From NCBI GenBank assembly GCA_900549745.1, contig URPJ01000015.1:1-52787 (forward strand): a stretch of 52,787 nucleotides of DNA. Direction: 5' to 3'. The position numbers and the translations under genes are program-made. This DNA is from an uncultured Collinsella sp. GTDB taxonomy: Bacteria; Actinomycetota; Coriobacteriia; Coriobacteriales; Coriobacteriaceae. The first letter of the stretch is position 1. Each line of letters starts with the position of its first letter. The notes beneath the pieces are model-generated. The model was given only the letters and a program-made list of their open reading frames with translations, did not search any database and was not told where the DNA came from. Below are positions 50,668 to 52,787 of the stretch, piece by piece.

Positions 50668-51438
50668 ATGGCACGGATCCTGATCGTAGAGGACGAGGAG
50701 AAAATCGCCCGCTTTGTGACGCTCGAGCTGGAGCACGAGGGCTACCAGGTGGAGCACGCCGCCGACGGCCGCACCGCCGTGGACCTGGCGCTGGAGCGCA
50801 ACTACGATCTGATTCTGCTCGATGTGCTGTTGCCGCAGCTCAACGGCATGGAGGTGCTGCGACGCGTCCGCAAGCACAAGGATGTACCGGTGATCATGGT
50901 CACCGCGCGCGATGCCGTGATGGACAAGGTGGCCGGGCTCGATGCCGGCGCCGACGATTACCTGACCAAGCCGTTTGCGATTGAGGAGTTGTTCGCACGG
51001 ATCCGCGTTGCGCTGAAGCGCTCGGAGGCCGTGCGGGCGGCTTCGGGCGTTGGCGGCGTTGGGGCCGGGGAGGGCGCTACGGGTGCCGCTGCGATACCCC
51101 CGGCTGGAGACTCGGCCAAGACCTCAGCCGCGCCCTCCCCCGCCGCGCTCACCGTGGGTTCGGTCGCGCTCGATCCCGACCGCCGCGAAGTCACGGTCGG
51201 CGGCTCGCCCATCGTGCTGACCGCCCGCGAGTTCGACGTCCTCGCCCTGCTTATGGCACATGCCGGCACCGTGCTCACGCGCGAGCGCATTGCGCACGAG
51301 GCGCTGGGCTACGAATACGTGGGCGACACCAACAACGTCGACGTGCACATCGCGCACCTGCGCGCCAAGGTCGAGGACGCCGGCAGCGCCCGCATCATCC
51401 AGACCGTGCGCGGGGTGGGCTATGTCTGCCGTGCGTAA
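50668..51438 (+). CDS. OmpR-family response regulator
   Basis: 256 residues. Receiver with Glu8-Asp9-Glu10, phosphorylated Asp52 (LLDVLLP), and the KPF lysine. The C-terminal winged helix contains LTAREFDVLALLM and VDVHIAHLRAKVED. Between them is an unusually long Gly/Ala/Pro/Ser linker of ~45 residues (about 118-163). It overlaps the kinase gene by 17 nt. Confidence 0.92.
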   Translation: MARILIVEDEEKIARFVTLELEHEGYQVEHAADGRTAVDLALERNYDLILLDVLLPQLNGMEVLRRVRKHKDVPVIMVTARDAVMDKVAGLDAGADDYLTKPFAIEELFARIRVALKRSEAVRAASGVGGVGAGEGATGAAAIPPAGDSAKTSAAPSPAALTVGSVALDPDRREVTVGGSPIVLTAREFDVLALLMAHAGTVLTRERIAHEALGYEYVGDTNNVDVHIAHLRAKVEDAGSARIIQTVRGVGYVCRA

Positions 51439-52717
51439 CGCCGAGGCCAAGCGCGTCACCTCCATCGCCCGCGCCATCAACTGGAGCTATATGTGGCGCC
51501 GTCTGATGAGCTACATCTGGCTCGATCTGTTGCTGGTAGTGATTGCGGCGGCGATCCTCGTCTATGGATACAACCAGACACTGCCCGACGACACGTTTAC
51601 CGCAGGATGGATCCCCGGTGCCACCGTTCACGGCATGTCGCTGACGCCCGCGCGCGGCTGGGACCCGACAACGCTCACCTATACCGTCGAGCTTGCGCGC
51701 ACCACCAAGACCTTCCCCCTCGCGCAGGACCTCGTCGCGCTATGGCCTCTCTACCTTGTCGTTGTGGGTTGGCAGGTCATCAGCGTGCTCAACATGCTCG
51801 GCGGCGCCCGCCGCGTGCGCCGCACCATGGAGCCGCTCAACGATCTGGCCCTGCGCGTGGACGAACTCGGTCGCATGCAGCTCTCCGGCGGCAAAATGGA
51901 AACACTGGAGCAGGCCATCGCGCGCGCAAGCGTCGACTCGCCGAGCGTCACCACCGGCGACGCCGACCTGGCAAGCATCGAGGTCGCGCTCAACCGCCTG
52001 CTGCGCCAGATGCAAGAGGCCAAGCTGCAGCAGATGCGCTTTGTCAACGATGCAAGCCACGAGCTACGCACGCCCATCGCGGTGATTCAGGGCTACGTAA
52101 ACATGCTCGACCGCTGGGGCAAAGACGATCCGGACGTGCTGGCGGAGTCCATCGCCTCGCTCAAAGCCGAAAGCGAGCACATGCAGGAGCTCGTGGAGCA
52201 GCTGCTGTTTTTGGCACGCGGCGATGCCGGGCGCACGGTCCTGCGGCGCGCGCATACCAACCTGGCAGCACTGGTCGGCGAGGTGTGCGAGGAATCGCAG
52301 ATGATCGATACCGAGCACACGTATCGGCTAGCCTTTGACGCTGCGCTTGCCAGCGACCCACGCTGCGACGCGCCCGTCGACGTGGCGCTCGTGAAGCAGG
52401 CTCTGCGCGTGATCGTGCAAAACGCCGCCAAGTATTCGGACGCGGGCACGACCGTCACATTTGGCATAGCGCCGGATGCGGGCGCGGACAAGATCGACAT
52501 AAGTGTTGAGGACGAGGGCATCGGCATGAACCAGGAATCCGCAGCTCACGCGTTTGAACGGTTCTACCGCGCCGACAACGCACGCGATGCCGGCACGCAG
52601 GGCTCGGGTCTGGGGCTTGCCATTGCCAAGTGGATCGTCGATAGCCATGGCGGTGTCATTGGCGTGACCTCAGTCGAGGGCGTCGGCAGCCGCTTTACGA
52701 TTCGCCTGCCGCGCTAG
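51422..52717 (+). CDS. HAMP-type sensor histidine kinase
   Basis: 431 residues from the ATG at 51422, inside the end of the regulator gene. Helix 1 is at about 31-53 and helix 2 at about 101-122, with an external ~50-residue sensor between them. A HAMP-like segment follows. His213 lies in NDASHELRTPIAV. N-box QNAAKYS, G1 DEGIGM, F-box FERFYRAD and G2 GSGLGLAI are complete. Operon with the DUF4342 and regulator genes; the stimulus is unknown. Confidence 0.93.
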   Translation: MSAVRNAEAKRVTSIARAINWSYMWRRLMSYIWLDLLLVVIAAAILVYGYNQTLPDDTFTAGWIPGATVHGMSLTPARGWDPTTLTYTVELARTTKTFPLAQDLVALWPLYLVVVGWQVISVLNMLGGARRVRRTMEPLNDLALRVDELGRMQLSGGKMETLEQAIARASVDSPSVTTGDADLASIEVALNRLLRQMQEAKLQQMRFVNDASHELRTPIAVIQGYVNMLDRWGKDDPDVLAESIASLKAESEHMQELVEQLLFLARGDAGRTVLRRAHTNLAALVGEVCEESQMIDTEHTYRLAFDAALASDPRCDAPVDVALVKQALRVIVQNAAKYSDAGTTVTFGIAPDAGADKIDISVEDEGIGMNQESAAHAFERFYRADNARDAGTQGSGLGLAIAKWIVDSHGGVIGVTSVEGVGSRFTIRLPR

Positions 52718-52738
52718 GAAGCCCCTCGGCATAATCAG

Positions 52739-52765
52739 AACCACCCTTAAAAAGGGTGGTTTGCT
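52739..52765 (+). terminator. Rho-independent terminator after the kinase gene
   Basis: 10-bp stem AACCACCCTT/AAGGGTGGTT with a 3-nt loop, followed by TGCTCTT. It is 21 nt after the stop codon. Confidence 0.75.
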
Positions 52766-52787
52766 CTTAGGGTATAACCCACGGGCC

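Overview
The window looks like a chromosomal segment of a high-GC anaerobic actinobacterium of class Coriobacteriia, most likely Collinsella or a close relative. This is an inference from GC-rich codon use, the gene set (long-form HPF, RicT, family II pyrophosphatase, cellobiose PTS, archaeal-like type IA topoisomerase, HypAB, Tat) and the many short intergenic palindromes. No rRNA, tRNA, CRISPR array, prophage or transposase gene was found.

Layout. Positions 118-6373 (minus): a membrane-anchored protein, then a tight four-gene run (beta-hydroxyacid dehydrogenase with a His/Cys-rich tail, small membrane protein, HEAT-repeat protein, NAD-type isocitrate dehydrogenase), a DegV protein and the ribosome hibernation factor HPF. 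Positions 6691-13983 (minus): a lipoprotein binding protein preceded by about 300 nt that looks like a structured RNA, a DUF559/AbiEi-like protein, ComF, RicT, HolB and Tmk. Positions 14295-15290 (plus): a zinc-ribbon membrane protein bracketed by two copies of one palindrome. Positions 15442-22389 (minus): type IA topoisomerase, HypB, HypA, TatC, TatA/B, a STAS protein and an aminotransferase. Hydrogenase maturation genes directly follow the Tat translocon genes, which fits Tat-exported [NiFe] hydrogenases encoded elsewhere.

Positions 23167-32778: NhaA, family II pyrophosphatase, and a beta-glucoside utilisation block (ROK kinase, PTS EIIA, EIIB, EIIC, GH1 6-phospho-beta-glucosidase) facing a divergent GntR/UTRA regulator and mannose-6-phosphate isomerase. 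Imported and phosphorylated cellobiose would be split by the GH1 enzyme, and the released glucose phosphorylated by the ROK kinase. Positions 33059-37981: PcrA/UvrD helicase, undecaprenyl-diphosphatase, universal stress protein. Positions 38072-39668: a lower-GC HipBA toxin-antitoxin module with paired operators. Positions 39714-41438: a BceRS-like two-component system. Positions 41616-52717: a repeat-bearing hypothetical protein, PurH, a GNAT acetyltransferase, a DUF2207 membrane protein, GluQ, a phosphoesterase, a small membrane protein, a DUF4342 protein and a second two-component system.

The most interesting signals are the structured-RNA candidate between comF and hpf (7735-8041; possibly a raiA-motif RNA, not verifiable here), the 53-residue His/Cys tail on a metabolic dehydrogenase, a two-copy MITE-like inverted-repeat family (8199-8415 and 22854-23081), a terminator hairpin in the nhaA leader, a Shine-Dalgarno buried in a perfect hairpin before comF, and a 30-bp perfect inverted repeat at 32923-33051.
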